A stretch of DNA of 22,888 bases, taken from positions 1-22,888 of the IMG/VR virus record IMGVR_UViG_3300023223_000400, one strand, 5' to 3'. The DNA is from a virus. Position numbers and translations under genes: made by a program. This document shows positions 1-6,564 of this stretch, piece by piece. Positions within the stretch are counted from its first letter, which is position 1. Every line of letters begins with the position of its first letter. The notes under the pieces were generated by a model. It did not search any database. It was not told where the DNA came from and was given only the letters and a program-made list of their open reading frames with translations.

Positions 1-545
1 AGCTTATCATAGTTCGTGTCCGCAAGGTGATGCGCGAGTTCATGAAGGATCGTCTCTTTAGTAAAGAAACTCTTACTCCATATTTCGGGTACGTTGGCTG
101 TTCTTTTATAGTGCGCGTAGAAGGGGTGGTCACTGCGATTGTTAGTAGTTAGCGTGAGATCCTTTTCGAGATCAAGCTCGGTACATACATGATGGAAGAA
201 CGCGAACATTTCTGTCCGACGTAAGCGTTTCCTTAATGAACGAATTTTGATTAAGTGTACCCTCTCCCATTTATAGACTCTTTTTTTCTGTGAATCGCGT
301 ATGTGACAACCCGCGTATTTTTCGGGAGGAGTGAAGTTACTAATGTCTTGGGGTAAGTTCCTTAAAGCCTCGTCTAAAGTATCATATCCGAGAGATATCT
401 TACGAACATCCCAAACGTGCCTTCGGTCTTGGCGCCAATAGGTATGGAATATGGTTCCGTTCCAATCAGAATGGATGAACACATTCCCATTAGCTGGGTG
501 CTTTTCTTCGTGGTGCACCCGGTCTTCCCACCCATTATTATGCAT
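1..545 (-). CDS. HExxH zinc metallopeptidase-like protein, C-terminus off left edge
   Basis: This frame is open from ATG at 545 to the left edge: 181 full codons, no stop. It is partial because the window ends. Residues 168-173 read HELAHH, in context ILHELAHHLAD, the zinc-binding helix of gluzincin-type metallopeptidases: two His ligands and the catalytic Glu. The third ligand would lie beyond the edge. The N-terminal 60 residues are rich in His and Trp; the middle is basic (RKRLRR near 125). No signal peptide is visible, so it is probably cytoplasmic or a virion component. It begins four bases after the stop of the upstream gene (550-807), with no good ribosome-binding site, so it is probably translated by coupling at the end of the leftward operon. 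The motif supports metal-dependent peptidase chemistry; family and substrate are not recognised. Confidence 0.7.
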   Translation of the reverse strand, partial: MHNNGWEDRVHHEEKHPANGNVFIHSDWNGTIFHTYWRQDRRHVWDVRKISLGYDTLDEALRNLPQDISNFTPPEKYAGCHIRDSQKKRVYKWERVHLIKIRSLRKRLRRTEMFAFFHHVCTELDLEKDLTLTTNNRSDHPFYAHYKRTANVPEIWSKSFFTKETILHELAHHLADTNYDK

Positions 546-549
546 AGGA

Positions 550-807
550 TTAATCTATGCGGTCGTGCCAAGTAAGCGGCCGGATAGCACATGTGACTGC
601 TTGGCATGGCTCGCCCAACTTCTTGCTCATCTTCCCGGCGAACTCGCGGGAGTTAGCATGGTCGGCGATCTTCACAAGATCACTGAAGGTTGCTTTTGGG
701 TCGCGCTCGAATCCGAAGGTGACTTTCATACCTTCTTTCTTGGTGGCTAGGGGGTATCTGTTTTCGATCAGAAACTTGCCGGTCTTCTTGGATAGAATCA
801 GGTTCAT
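550..807 (-). CDS. Hypothetical protein, 85 residues
   Basis: A short soluble, basic protein of 85 residues with no recognisable family. A purine-rich site (GAGAGG) lies about nine bases upstream of the ATG at 807, a reasonable ribosome-binding site. The N-terminal part has alternating hydrophobic and charged residues (LILSKKTGKFLIENRY, then KVTFGFERD), suggesting a small beta-rich fold, followed by a helix-like stretch near residues 42-65. It ends four bases before the metallopeptidase start, so the two are probably cotranscribed and perhaps cotranslated. Function unknown. Confidence 0.6.
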   Translation of the reverse strand: MNLILSKKTGKFLIENRYPLATKKEGMKVTFGFERDPKATFSDLVKIADHANSREFAGKMSKKLGEPCQAVTCAIRPLTWHDRID

Positions 808-853
808 TGCAATAACCTCTCAACATTGCTGTACTGCAAGCATAGCACAGATG

Positions 854-952
854 TTAGATGATTGCAAATAACACCCCTAGAATCAAGGGGGTGTTGTAGA
901 AAACAACAACTCCAAATATGAGATATGCTGCTATTTTTAGGGCAAGTTTCAT
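854..952 (-). CDS. Possible 32-residue single-span membrane peptide
   Basis: A small reading frame starts at ATG 952 and overlaps the stop of the gp46-like C-terminal gene in an ATGA arrangement, the same coupling seen elsewhere in this operon. The peptide begins MKLALKIAAYLIFG and is almost entirely hydrophobic, with a short YNTP break near the middle, as expected for a small membrane peptide with a basic N-terminus. There is no separate ribosome-binding site. Part of the frame (870-895) can fold into a hairpin with eight-base arms (AACACCCC/GGGGTGTT), so the stretch could instead be a transcript hairpin with a chance reading frame. Phages commonly encode small membrane peptides that act on the host envelope, but nothing here shows a specific role. 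Confidence 0.45.
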   Translation of the reverse strand: MKLALKIAAYLIFGVVVFYNTPLILGVLFAII

Positions 953-1557
953 GAGTGGTCAGTCTCGATCCAGGATATCTCGTTTTGCTTCTTCACGTAC
1001 ATAACATCTTCGATTTGCGACGCGACATCTTCTCTATGGGTAATCAGGAGGACACGTTTATTCTTTGCTATGCACATTCTCCGTAAGGCCACGACGGCAT
1101 TTTCAGCCCCTCGTTGGCAGATGCCGTTGTCAATAAGCTCGTCGAACCCTAGTAGATTGATGCGATAGTTCATATACTCAAATGCGTCTTGGAAAGCGAA
1201 GTTCATCGCGATCCTTAACCGGTTCCTTTCACCTTTCGATAGGTTACCATGATCATACTCTTCATGGTAGAGTTTTATTTCAACTGATAGATCTGGTTGG
1301 AAGGCTACCTGGTGTGGAAGTTCTAGGACTTTTAGCCAATAGGATAGGCGGGAGTTGAGCTTCGGCAACCACCTATCTATTATAAGCTTACGAATATAGC
1401 TGTTCTTGTTCGTGAGAAGCTCTATGAGGAAGTTGTAGTGGTCAACTAACTTCTGCAGCTCTTTGACTTCAGAGTCGTTTATCTGTTGAATGGCGTTCGC
1501 CTTGAGCTTGTCGATACTTTCGAGATGGGGATTCAACAGATACTTCATCATTGGCAC
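949..1557 (-). CDS. 46: gp46/SbcC-like recombination ATPase, C-terminal half (frame-shifted)
   Basis: This frame encodes the C-terminal half of a Rad50/SbcC-family ATPase, the partner of the gp47 nuclease in processing DNA ends for phage recombination and replication. It contains a short coiled-coil stretch (residues 10-60), the ABC signature LSKGE at 106-110, a Walker B segment LLGFDE at 135-140 and the switch His in ITH at 172-174. It lacks the Walker A and zinc hook, which sit in the preceding overlapping frame (1469-2707). Joining the two by a +1 shift gives about 585 residues, close to T4 gp46 (560). The first ATG codons of this frame (near 1557) have no convincing ribosome-binding site, and an in-frame TAA lies just upstream. 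The downstream end overlaps the possible membrane peptide by ATGA. Confidence 0.85.
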   Translation of the reverse strand: MPMMKYLLNPHLESIDKLKANAIQQINDSEVKELQKLVDHYNFLIELLTNKNSYIRKLIIDRWLPKLNSRLSYWLKVLELPHQVAFQPDLSVEIKLYHEEYDHGNLSKGERNRLRIAMNFAFQDAFEYMNYRINLLGFDELIDNGICQRGAENAVVALRRMCIAKNKRVLLITHREDVASQIEDVMYVKKQNEISWIETDHS

Positions 1558-2707
1558 CGTTTAAGAATTTCCGGAGTTCTTCCAATACTGGTTTTTCTTT
1601 AAGTATCAATTCTTCAAGCCCCTCTATGTGTTCTTGTGTAACGGATTTCTTCTCTTCTACTTCCGTACGGTACTTGGGGTCAGCTTCCCAGTGCTGATTA
1701 CAAGTAGGGCATTTACTATCATCGAGCACTACCAAAGCAGCAACAGCCGTTTCGTGATCTTTTATCTCGCGCTCCAACGTGTCGTTGTTCTGACTTATGG
1801 ACTGTTCAAAGGCTGAGTGTTCCATGAGATAGTCTCTAGCGGCGGCTTTGGTTTCAATTAGTTTCTTTTCTAGATTACCAAGTAGTTTAAGCAATTCAAT
1901 TTCGTTCTCTACATCTACTGCACCGAGAGCATCTATCACTCCTCGAAGTTCTGCAATAGTCTCTGCCTTCTCTTGGTTCCATAGCTCAGCCCGGCCATTG
2001 ATATCATCTATCTCACGTTGGATACGTGCGTTGGCTTGTTTGGTTGAATCAAGTTTTGTTTCCGCTATGGTGAGATCTCTGTTCTTTTCTTTGCGTTGTT
2101 CTTTTAACACTTTCGCCTTTTGGGAAAGGATAGAGAAACCAAAAAGCTTCTCGACTACATCACGACGCTTTTCTTCAGTTAGCTTAAAGTACTCAGTAGA
2201 TTCGGACGAGTTTGCAATGAGGTATTCGGCCAAGGTGATGTCATAGCCGAGGATGCCTATGATTTCATCGGTCGTCTCGCTCTTGCTTCGTGAAATGTTG
2301 TACTTGAAAGTACGACCTTCTTTGGCTTTGAAGTCTTCTTCAGCATTCTTGGGTTTGCGGAACAGTGATAGTTTGGATGGACGCTCTCCGCGTTCGATCA
2401 GATATGACCAGTTTCCCTTATCGAAGGTAAGGGTCACCATCATAGATTCTCGTTTGTTCGCCCACTTATTAACGAGTCCTTTATTAGAGGCGTCCCGGAT
2501 TACTTTACCGAACAGCACATAACAAAGCGCGTCCATGATAGCACTTTTGCCTACACCATTTCTGGAATCCTCACCACCAGTATCCATGTTTTCGCCCAGG
2601 ACAACTGTCATGACGTTGCCGTTAAGCTGGATGGTGGTTTCTTTGTTACCGAAAGAGAGGAAGTTTCTTAGTGTGAGTGTTATAAATTCTAGTGAGTTAG
2701 AGTTCAT
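1469..2707 (-). CDS. 46: gp46/SbcC-like recombination ATPase, N-terminal half with zinc hook
   Basis: This is the N-terminal half of the Rad50/SbcC-like subunit. A beta-rich ATPase start leads into the Walker A loop NGVGKS at 50-55, preceded by a long acidic loop (GENMDTGGEDS) of the type known in T4-like phage gp46 proteins. Residues about 195-325 are a charged coiled coil. CPTC near 332-335 is the zinc hook that dimerises two molecules, and a return coil follows. After about residue 382 the sequence stops looking like a coil (SVESPSRKYRQAQG) and runs to a stop, while the natural continuation is in the +1 frame. The start overlaps the winged-helix gene stop by 11 bases. It should form a complex with the gp47-like product of 3199-4257. 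Confidence 0.9.
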   Translation of the reverse strand: MNSNSLEFITLTLRNFLSFGNKETTIQLNGNVMTVVLGENMDTGGEDSRNGVGKSAIMDALCYVLFGKVIRDASNKGLVNKWANKRESMMVTLTFDKGNWSYLIERGERPSKLSLFRKPKNAEEDFKAKEGRTFKYNISRSKSETTDEIIGILGYDITLAEYLIANSSESTEYFKLTEEKRRDVVEKLFGFSILSQKAKVLKEQRKEKNRDLTIAETKLDSTKQANARIQREIDDINGRAELWNQEKAETIAELRGVIDALGAVDVENEIELLKLLGNLEKKLIETKAAARDYLMEHSAFEQSISQNNDTLEREIKDHETAVAALVVLDDSKCPTCNQHWEADPKYRTEVEEKKSVTQEHIEGLEELILKEKPVLEELRKFLNGANDEVSVESPSRKYRQAQGERHSTDKRL

Positions 2708-2957
2708 TCAGATTGCCAACCAAAGGCGTTAAAAATCGCCACGTGAAAACGATGGTCCCGTCATCATCTTCACCTTCCGCTTGCCAACCGCGTTCTACAA
2801 TGCCCTTTTTGTCCAGACGTTGTAGGAAGTTAAATAAGGCCGGGCGTTCTATTTCTTCGCCAAGTCGTTGCAGGTTCTGATAAAGCTCGCCCGTAGACAT
2901 AACAAAGCTGCTGTCTTCAAGGACCCCGAGAATTGATATTTTCTGCGCGTTTTTCAT
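2697..2957 (-). CDS. Small winged-helix-like protein
   Basis: An 86-residue protein whose pattern fits a winged helix-turn-helix: helix 1 (ILGVLEDSS), a second helix after STGELYQNL, a recognition-type helix (RPALFNFLQRLDKKGIVER) and a beta-wing region (GTIVFTWRFL). Such folds bind DNA or act as small protein adaptors. Its last codons overlap the gp46-like start (shared ATGAACTCTAA), so the two are translationally coupled. It starts six bases after the 64-residue gene. No target can be deduced. The fold call rests on pattern only and is moderately sure. Confidence 0.65.
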   Translation of the reverse strand: MKNAQKISILGVLEDSSFVMSTGELYQNLQRLGEEIERPALFNFLQRLDKKGIVERGWQAEGEDDDGTIVFTWRFLTPLVGNLNEL

Positions 2958-2963
2958 GGCGGA

Positions 2964-3158
2964 TTAACCGTCAATATAGTCTTCATTGACGTGGGTGTCA
3001 AGTGTATGTACGAGGGCCGTGCGCGGGACCAATACATAGCGCTTCGTGCAGATGCAGTCCGCTATGAAATATCCTTCATCCTCGTCCCATTCCCACGTCA
3101 AATGCTCGCCACAGCAATCTGAAGCTGATTCGAATTGTATATTAAATTCTTCTGTCAT
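2964..3158 (-). CDS. Small acidic Cys-containing protein, 64 residues
   Basis: A 64-residue acidic protein with a CC pair near residue 15 and a CIC triplet near 35, separated by an acidic aromatic stretch (TWEWDEDEGYF). The spacing is reminiscent of a small zinc-binding knuckle, but the ligands are not a standard ribbon. A weak purine-rich site (GTGAGAA) precedes the ATG at 3158. The gene lies between gp47-like and gp46-like genes in the same operon, so a link to DNA end processing is possible but only by position. Function not recognised. Confidence 0.6.
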   Translation of the reverse strand: MTEEFNIQFESASDCCGEHLTWEWDEDEGYFIADCICTKRYVLVPRTALVHTLDTHVNEDYIDG

Positions 3159-3185
3159 TTCTCACTGTTTACTTGATTCGGTCAA

Positions 3186-3209
3186 AAAGTGTGCAAAATT
3201 ATACACTTT
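3186..3209 (-). terminator. Weak hairpin after the gp47-like gene
   Basis: Read leftward, seven-base arms AAAGTGT and ACACTTT flank a ten-base AT-rich loop immediately at the gp47-like stop codon, followed by a short T run (TTTTT). The geometry resembles a weak intrinsic terminator. With genes continuing in the same direction it may only reduce read-through or protect the 3' end of a processed message. Confidence 0.3.
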
Positions 3210-4257
3210 CGTCACAACTTTCATATAGATCGACTAGCATAGCAGTATCGTATTCAGATCCTTCTGTGTCTAGTTTTCTAAGATGATCAACGACCATACC
3301 ATCAACGTTTTGATCTTCTTGTACATCAGTTGCTTCTTCCGTTAGATCTCTCTTTTCTTGGGGTATGATAGTAATAGATCGAACTTCATCGCTGAATAGT
3401 TCTTTGAGCTGGAGCGACTCTTCAATACTCAAATCAACGTCGTCGTGGCATTCAATCACACTGTGTTTCGTATAATGCTTGCTAATATCGTCATTCTCCA
3501 TAGCGCCGAGGAGATCGGACACCCTGGTCTTGTTGTAGTTGGGAGCATCTTTCCAACTTAGCATCTTTGGATCTTTGTCCCACTCTAAAATCATACACCC
3601 TCGATCCCTATCAGCCAAATCATTAAAGTTGTGGGGAAAGCAGTTTCCAATGTATGTTACTGGAATGTTATGCTCGTTCATCTTCATTTGTCTTTTGTGG
3701 AAATGACCAGAGTATACTGCCTCACACTTATAGAAGTGGTCTGCCAGTAGACCCATGCCCTTGTCGAAGCATCTGATATTTTCATTCATTAAGAATGTGG
3801 GGAATTCAAAATGACCGAAGACGTATTTGCATTGAGTATCGGGCGGGGTAGTGAATTCACTACCGACCAACCAGGGGCAGAAGAGTACATCATCTACCTG
3901 TGTCATTTCATTATACACATGAATGTTCTCGTAACGACCGAGAAGGAAAGGAAGGGAATGAACATCCCGGTTGGTTTTGAAAAAGATGTCGTGATTACCT
4001 ATGAGCCAATGAATAGGTATTCCCAGGTTATTCAGTCTGTTTATCGCGCCGACTGAGTACCACTGTGTGTCAACACGCAACCGTGATTTATTATCATACC
4101 AGTCGCCGAGAAAGATAATCGAATCGCATTCATGGGCAATGACTTGTTCGAGGAACCAGTCAATATAACGATAGCAGTCTTTGTTGTGTAGCTCGGAGTC
4201 GGCCTTCTTACCCCAATGGATGTCAGTGAAGCAAGCTGCTTTATTGAATAAGGTCAT
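3199..4257 (-). CDS. 47: gp47/SbcD-like recombination nuclease
   Basis: A 352-residue calcineurin-like phosphoesterase of the Mre11/SbcD family, close in length to T4 gp47 (339). All metal-binding motifs are visible in order: DIH at 12-14, GDWYDN at 51-56, GNHD at 87-90, GHFE at 148-151 and SGHFH at 183-187. These residues bind two metal ions and cut DNA at ends. With the gp46-like ATPase it resects ends for strand invasion, which in T4-like phages also primes replication. The C-terminal 80 residues are acidic and less conserved. The start overlaps the stop of the upstream zinc-ribbon gene by ATGA, implying coupled translation. Three short genes separate it from the gp46-like ATPase frames: a Cys-rich 64-residue gene and the winged-helix gene directly, with no long gap. 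Confidence 0.95.
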   Translation of the reverse strand: MTLFNKAACFTDIHWGKKADSELHNKDCYRYIDWFLEQVIAHECDSIIFLGDWYDNKSRLRVDTQWYSVGAINRLNNLGIPIHWLIGNHDIFFKTNRDVHSLPFLLGRYENIHVYNEMTQVDDVLFCPWLVGSEFTTPPDTQCKYVFGHFEFPTFLMNENIRCFDKGMGLLADHFYKCEAVYSGHFHKRQMKMNEHNIPVTYIGNCFPHNFNDLADRDRGCMILEWDKDPKMLSWKDAPNYNKTRVSDLLGAMENDDISKHYTKHSVIECHDDVDLSIEESLQLKELFSDEVRSITIIPQEKRDLTEEATDVQEDQNVDGMVVDHLRKLDTEGSEYDTAMLVDLYESCDESV

Positions 4258-4550
4258 AGTATTTCAGCGTAGCCGGCAGCGTATATAAGGAATATAGTGT
4301 TGCATCTGTAACATTTGGCCTTGATACCCTTTATTTTCCGGAGAGACCACCAGCTCATCATCTCACACTCACAAAAAGGACAACAGAGACCACCATGGCT
4401 ATCACTCGCAGCTCTTATCTCTAGGAAGAGTTCTCGATCTCGCTTTTTATGTTCAACAGAGAACAACTTGACTGTCCGCCTAAAATAAGGAGGTTTGAGC
4501 CAAGCACGGATTGTGGACAGCACAGACATCTGGTGCCAAAATATGGGCAC
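4254..4550 (-). CDS. Small zinc-ribbon protein
   Basis: The C-terminal half carries two Cys pairs, CPFC (with an extra preceding Cys and a following Cys) and CYRC, about 25 residues apart, a classical zinc-ribbon layout. Aromatic and basic residues (WWSLRKIKGIKAK) lie between them. The longest frame starts at a GTG (4550) with no convincing ribosome-binding site. Alternative starts are the ATG at residue 8 or a TTG near residue 28 preceded by AGGCGG, so the N-terminus is uncertain. Its stop overlaps the gp47-like start by ATGA. Zinc ribbons often bind nucleic acid or polymerase; position suggests a transcription or recombination accessory, but this is not shown. Confidence 0.6.
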   Translation of the reverse strand: MPIFWHQMSVLSTIRAWLKPPYFRRTVKLFSVEHKKRDRELFLEIRAASDSHGGLCCPFCECEMMSWWSLRKIKGIKAKCYRCNTIFLIYAAGYAEIL

Positions 4551-4572
4551 TTTTTAGATGGAAGTCAACTTC

Positions 4573-4971
4573 TTAGAATTTACAGTCGTGAGGTTTGTTG
4601 TGAATCAGACCGAAGAATCCTGGGCTCGCGTCTGCTAATTGAGCGTCCCAGTCAGCATGATGGGTCTCGGTCACCTTGCCGTCTTCCGATATGATGAAGA
4701 AATATTCTTCTGCCATTGAATCAGTCACCATGAGGAATTCCACCTTGTTCCACATGATATTCCGATGAACGGCATATTCTGAACCGTTGAGTTGGCCCAC
4801 GTAGATGTAGCCAGTTGAATTAGTACCATCGCATGTGGCCGGGGCGTATCGTTCGAATTCAGTCTTGTAGATCTCCACGACCTTATCTTCGTATTCATCA
4901 GCGTATGATGGCGACCACACCAATAATGCGGTAAGTCCTACTAGTACTAAACCTATGATTAGATGTTTCAT
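4573..4971 (-). CDS. Small exported protein with cleavable signal peptide
   Basis: A 132-residue protein beginning with Lys-His and a hydrophobic stretch (residues 3-20), followed by SYA then DEY, a good signal-peptidase I site after residue 24. The mature part of about 108 residues is acidic and contains two Cys residues (one near 47, one at the extreme C-terminus, HDCKF) that could form a disulfide in the periplasm. No lipobox or further membrane span is seen. The ATG overlaps the stop of the gp55-like sigma gene (ATGA), so the two are translationally coupled. A periplasmic role during infection, such as envelope modification or exclusion, is an inference. The family is not recognised. Confidence 0.75.
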   Translation of the reverse strand: MKHLIIGLVLVGLTALLVWSPSYADEYEDKVVEIYKTEFERYAPATCDGTNSTGYIYVGQLNGSEYAVHRNIMWNKVEFLMVTDSMAEEYFFIISEDGKVTETHHADWDAQLADASPGFFGLIHNKPHDCKF

Positions 4972-5549
4972 TTGCTTTTCTTCACCTTCTTATTTATTAC
5001 ACGCTTTTTGCGTTTGGGTTTGACAGCTTCCGGGTCCTTGGGTTTTTTACTCATTTCCTTTATCTCTGCATCAGTAAGCCGTGGGGCCTCGGCTATTTCC
5101 TGCATAGAGGACACCGCGCGGTCATGGTGTTGCTGCTGTTCGTTTTCAAGCTGCCGGGCATGCGAAGGCGTGAAGCCCTGCTGTTCTAGTAATGTGTCCT
5201 TAATCCGGCGAACCTTCTTTTCCTTATCGAGGAAGGTCAGGAACGAGTGAGTCACGATCTGAGTGTAGTAACCAAATGGATTCTGGCTCTTTTCTGGATT
5301 GAATTTCAGCGCATTCTGCATTAGAGACACTATAGCCTCGCTTCTCATATCATCGATGTAGGTATACCCACGCCAGTTCACCTTCTGGGAATAACGATCA
5401 ACCAGCATTTGCAGCATACCGACCAATTTTGGAGTCATGCACTGGGCAGGCGTCCAGTTAGGATTACTCGTCTGAGTATCCTTACTCATCATTATCTCTT
5501 CTATGAGACTAGCGTTATTAAGATAGTTCTTTTTCTTCGCGACAGCCAT
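4968..5549 (-). CDS. 55: T4 gp55-like late-transcription sigma factor
   Basis: A 193-residue protein resembling the minimal sigma factor gp55 of T4-like phages, which directs host RNA polymerase to late promoters of the TATAAATA type. Residues about 55-112 hold the region-2-like core: a helix with DDMRSEAI, then ALKFNPEKSQNPFGYYTQIV, and a basic helix with LDKEKK, the pattern typical of phage gp55. The start chosen is ATG 5549, preceded by AAGGAG at ideal spacing; a longer frame to 5597 lacks such a site. The C-terminus is a Lys-rich tail, unlike the hydrophobic-acidic clamp-binding tail known for T4 gp55. It is the first gene of the leftward operon, downstream of a TTGACT/TATTCA promoter. 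Confidence 0.85.
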   Translation of the reverse strand: MAVAKKKNYLNNASLIEEIMMSKDTQTSNPNWTPAQCMTPKLVGMLQMLVDRYSQKVNWRGYTYIDDMRSEAIVSLMQNALKFNPEKSQNPFGYYTQIVTHSFLTFLDKEKKVRRIKDTLLEQQGFTPSHARQLENEQQQHHDRAVSSMQEIAEAPRLTDAEIKEMSKKPKDPEAVKPKRKKRVINKKVKKSK

Positions 5550-5602
5550 GCAGGCTCCTTGGGTGGTTATTATTTTTCTTGACAAAATTTCACCCATTGG
5601 TA

Positions 5603-5632
5603 TGAATATGTAGTTTTCTTATTGAAAGTCAA
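5603..5632 (-). promoter_or_regulatory. Leftward sigma70-like promoter for the gp55-like operon
   Basis: Read leftward, TTGACT (5632-5627) and TATTCA (5608-5603) are separated by 18 bases, about 55 bases before the gp55-like ATG. This fits a host housekeeping promoter, so the sigma gene and recombination genes could be expressed before late transcription. Confidence 0.5.
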
Positions 5633-5643
5633 GGAATCCCGCG

Positions 5644-5651
5644 CGTAAATA
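5644..5651 (+). promoter_or_regulatory. Late-promoter-like box upstream of gp48/54-like gene
   Basis: CGTAAATA lies 22 bases before the ATG at 5674 and matches six of eight bases of the T4 late box TATAAATA. It faces right, back to back with the leftward promoter at 5603-5632. Confidence 0.4.
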
Positions 5652-5673
5652 CCTCAATTACCGAGAAACTGGC

Positions 5674-6564
5674 ATGGTCGTCGAAGATATAAATCAGAAA
5701 AACCAACCCTCCTTTGCGTTCGAGCATGTAGCTGCCCGGCTGCTACCGTTTGATCTTATGAAACTGGGTATCACGCAAGCTCTTGGAAGCACGAGTATTC
5801 AGGAAGAACAAAAGAATGTCAGGGTAAAAGGGCTCACGGCCTCGTTACAAAACACGTCGGTATTACCTAACGATTCGTTATCACTCGGCACCGAAAACAT
5901 ACAAGCTAATACACGAGATCTACACCCACTGGCTCCCATAGTCGAAACTAATGGTTTGGTTTTTCCATACAATCCGATAATCACAGAGAACATTAGTGTT
6001 AAGTATGACACCGTGGAACTTACTCATACTAATGAGTCGTTCTATGTTTATCGGGGTACGGATAATGTGCGGATCAATATATCAAATGCAGTCTGGACGT
6101 GTGATACTTTCGACAATGCAGTATATGCTTTGTCTGCACTTCATTTCTTCAGGACCTATAGCCAAATGGACTTCGGCAGAAACCGATCAGGCCGTCCGCC
6201 GGCACCGATGTGGTTTTCAGCTTACGGTAATTATGCATTTCATAGAGTACCTGTTCTACTTGAAAAAGCAGATTGGAATTTTCCTAATGATATAGACTAT
6301 ATCGGGATACCAGAGTTTGGTTCCACGGAATATCGTGCTAGGAAATTGCAGATGAAAAGGAATTCTACTGGCAAGTATACCTGGATGCCAATGAAGTTTG
6401 AGATTTCTGGCATAAGCCTCATCGTACAACATTCTCCTAAGTTTTGGACAAACTGGAGCCTTCAAGATTATAGAAGTGGGGCCATGCTTCGCAAGCGTGG
6501 TTCTTTCCATTCTTTACCTTCACAGGTAAGTGATAAGAATATAGGAGACACGGGGAGTTCATAA
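5674..6564 (+). CDS. gp48/gp54-like baseplate and tail-tube junction protein
   Basis: A 296-residue protein resembling the T4-like gp48/gp54 family that caps the baseplate hub and nucleates the tail tube. Characteristic stretches are GLVFPYNPII (94-103) followed by YDT, a basic/aromatic block with ALHFFRTYSQMDFG (154-168), GRPPAPMWFSAYG (173-185), and FHRVPVLL then FPNDIDYI (189-210), which match the order seen in cyanophage and T4 relatives. The two T4 proteins are paralogous, so which one this represents cannot be fixed from sequence alone. The ribosome-binding site is weak (GAGAAA). The stop overlaps the next start as TAATG, indicating coupled translation with the gp53-like gene. Confidence 0.75.
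   Translation: MVVEDINQKNQPSFAFEHVAARLLPFDLMKLGITQALGSTSIQEEQKNVRVKGLTASLQNTSVLPNDSLSLGTENIQANTRDLHPLAPIVETNGLVFPYNPIITENISVKYDTVELTHTNESFYVYRGTDNVRINISNAVWTCDTFDNAVYALSALHFFRTYSQMDFGRNRSGRPPAPMWFSAYGNYAFHRVPVLLEKADWNFPNDIDYIGIPEFGSTEYRARKLQMKRNSTGKYTWMPMKFEISGISLIVQHSPKFWTNWSLQDYRSGAMLRKRGSFHSLPSQVSDKNIGDTGSS

Noticed and set aside
374-807. Overlapping frames on both strands near the left edge, including a 77-codon leftward and 99- and 104-codon rightward frames
   Set aside because: They conflict with the metallopeptidase-like frame and the 85-residue gene, which fit the operon spacing and carry a motif or ribosome-binding site.
870-895. GC-containing hairpin as a definite terminator
   Set aside because: The following bases read leftward are ATTTGC, a poor T tract, and the hairpin lies inside a plausible coupled reading frame.
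1848-2246. Rightward frame of 132 codons within the gp46-like gene
   Set aside because: Ser/Phe-rich mirror of coiled-coil codons; no ribosome-binding site.
3198-3203. Perfect leftward TATAAT at the gp47-like stop codon as a promoter
   Set aside because: No -35 element at 16-18 bases and no extended -10; it is part of the loop and stem of the hairpin there.
5550-5597. Longer N-terminus for the gp55-like sigma factor starting at 5597
   Set aside because: The internal ATG at 5549 has AAGGAG at ideal spacing, and the extra 16 residues look like leader sequence.
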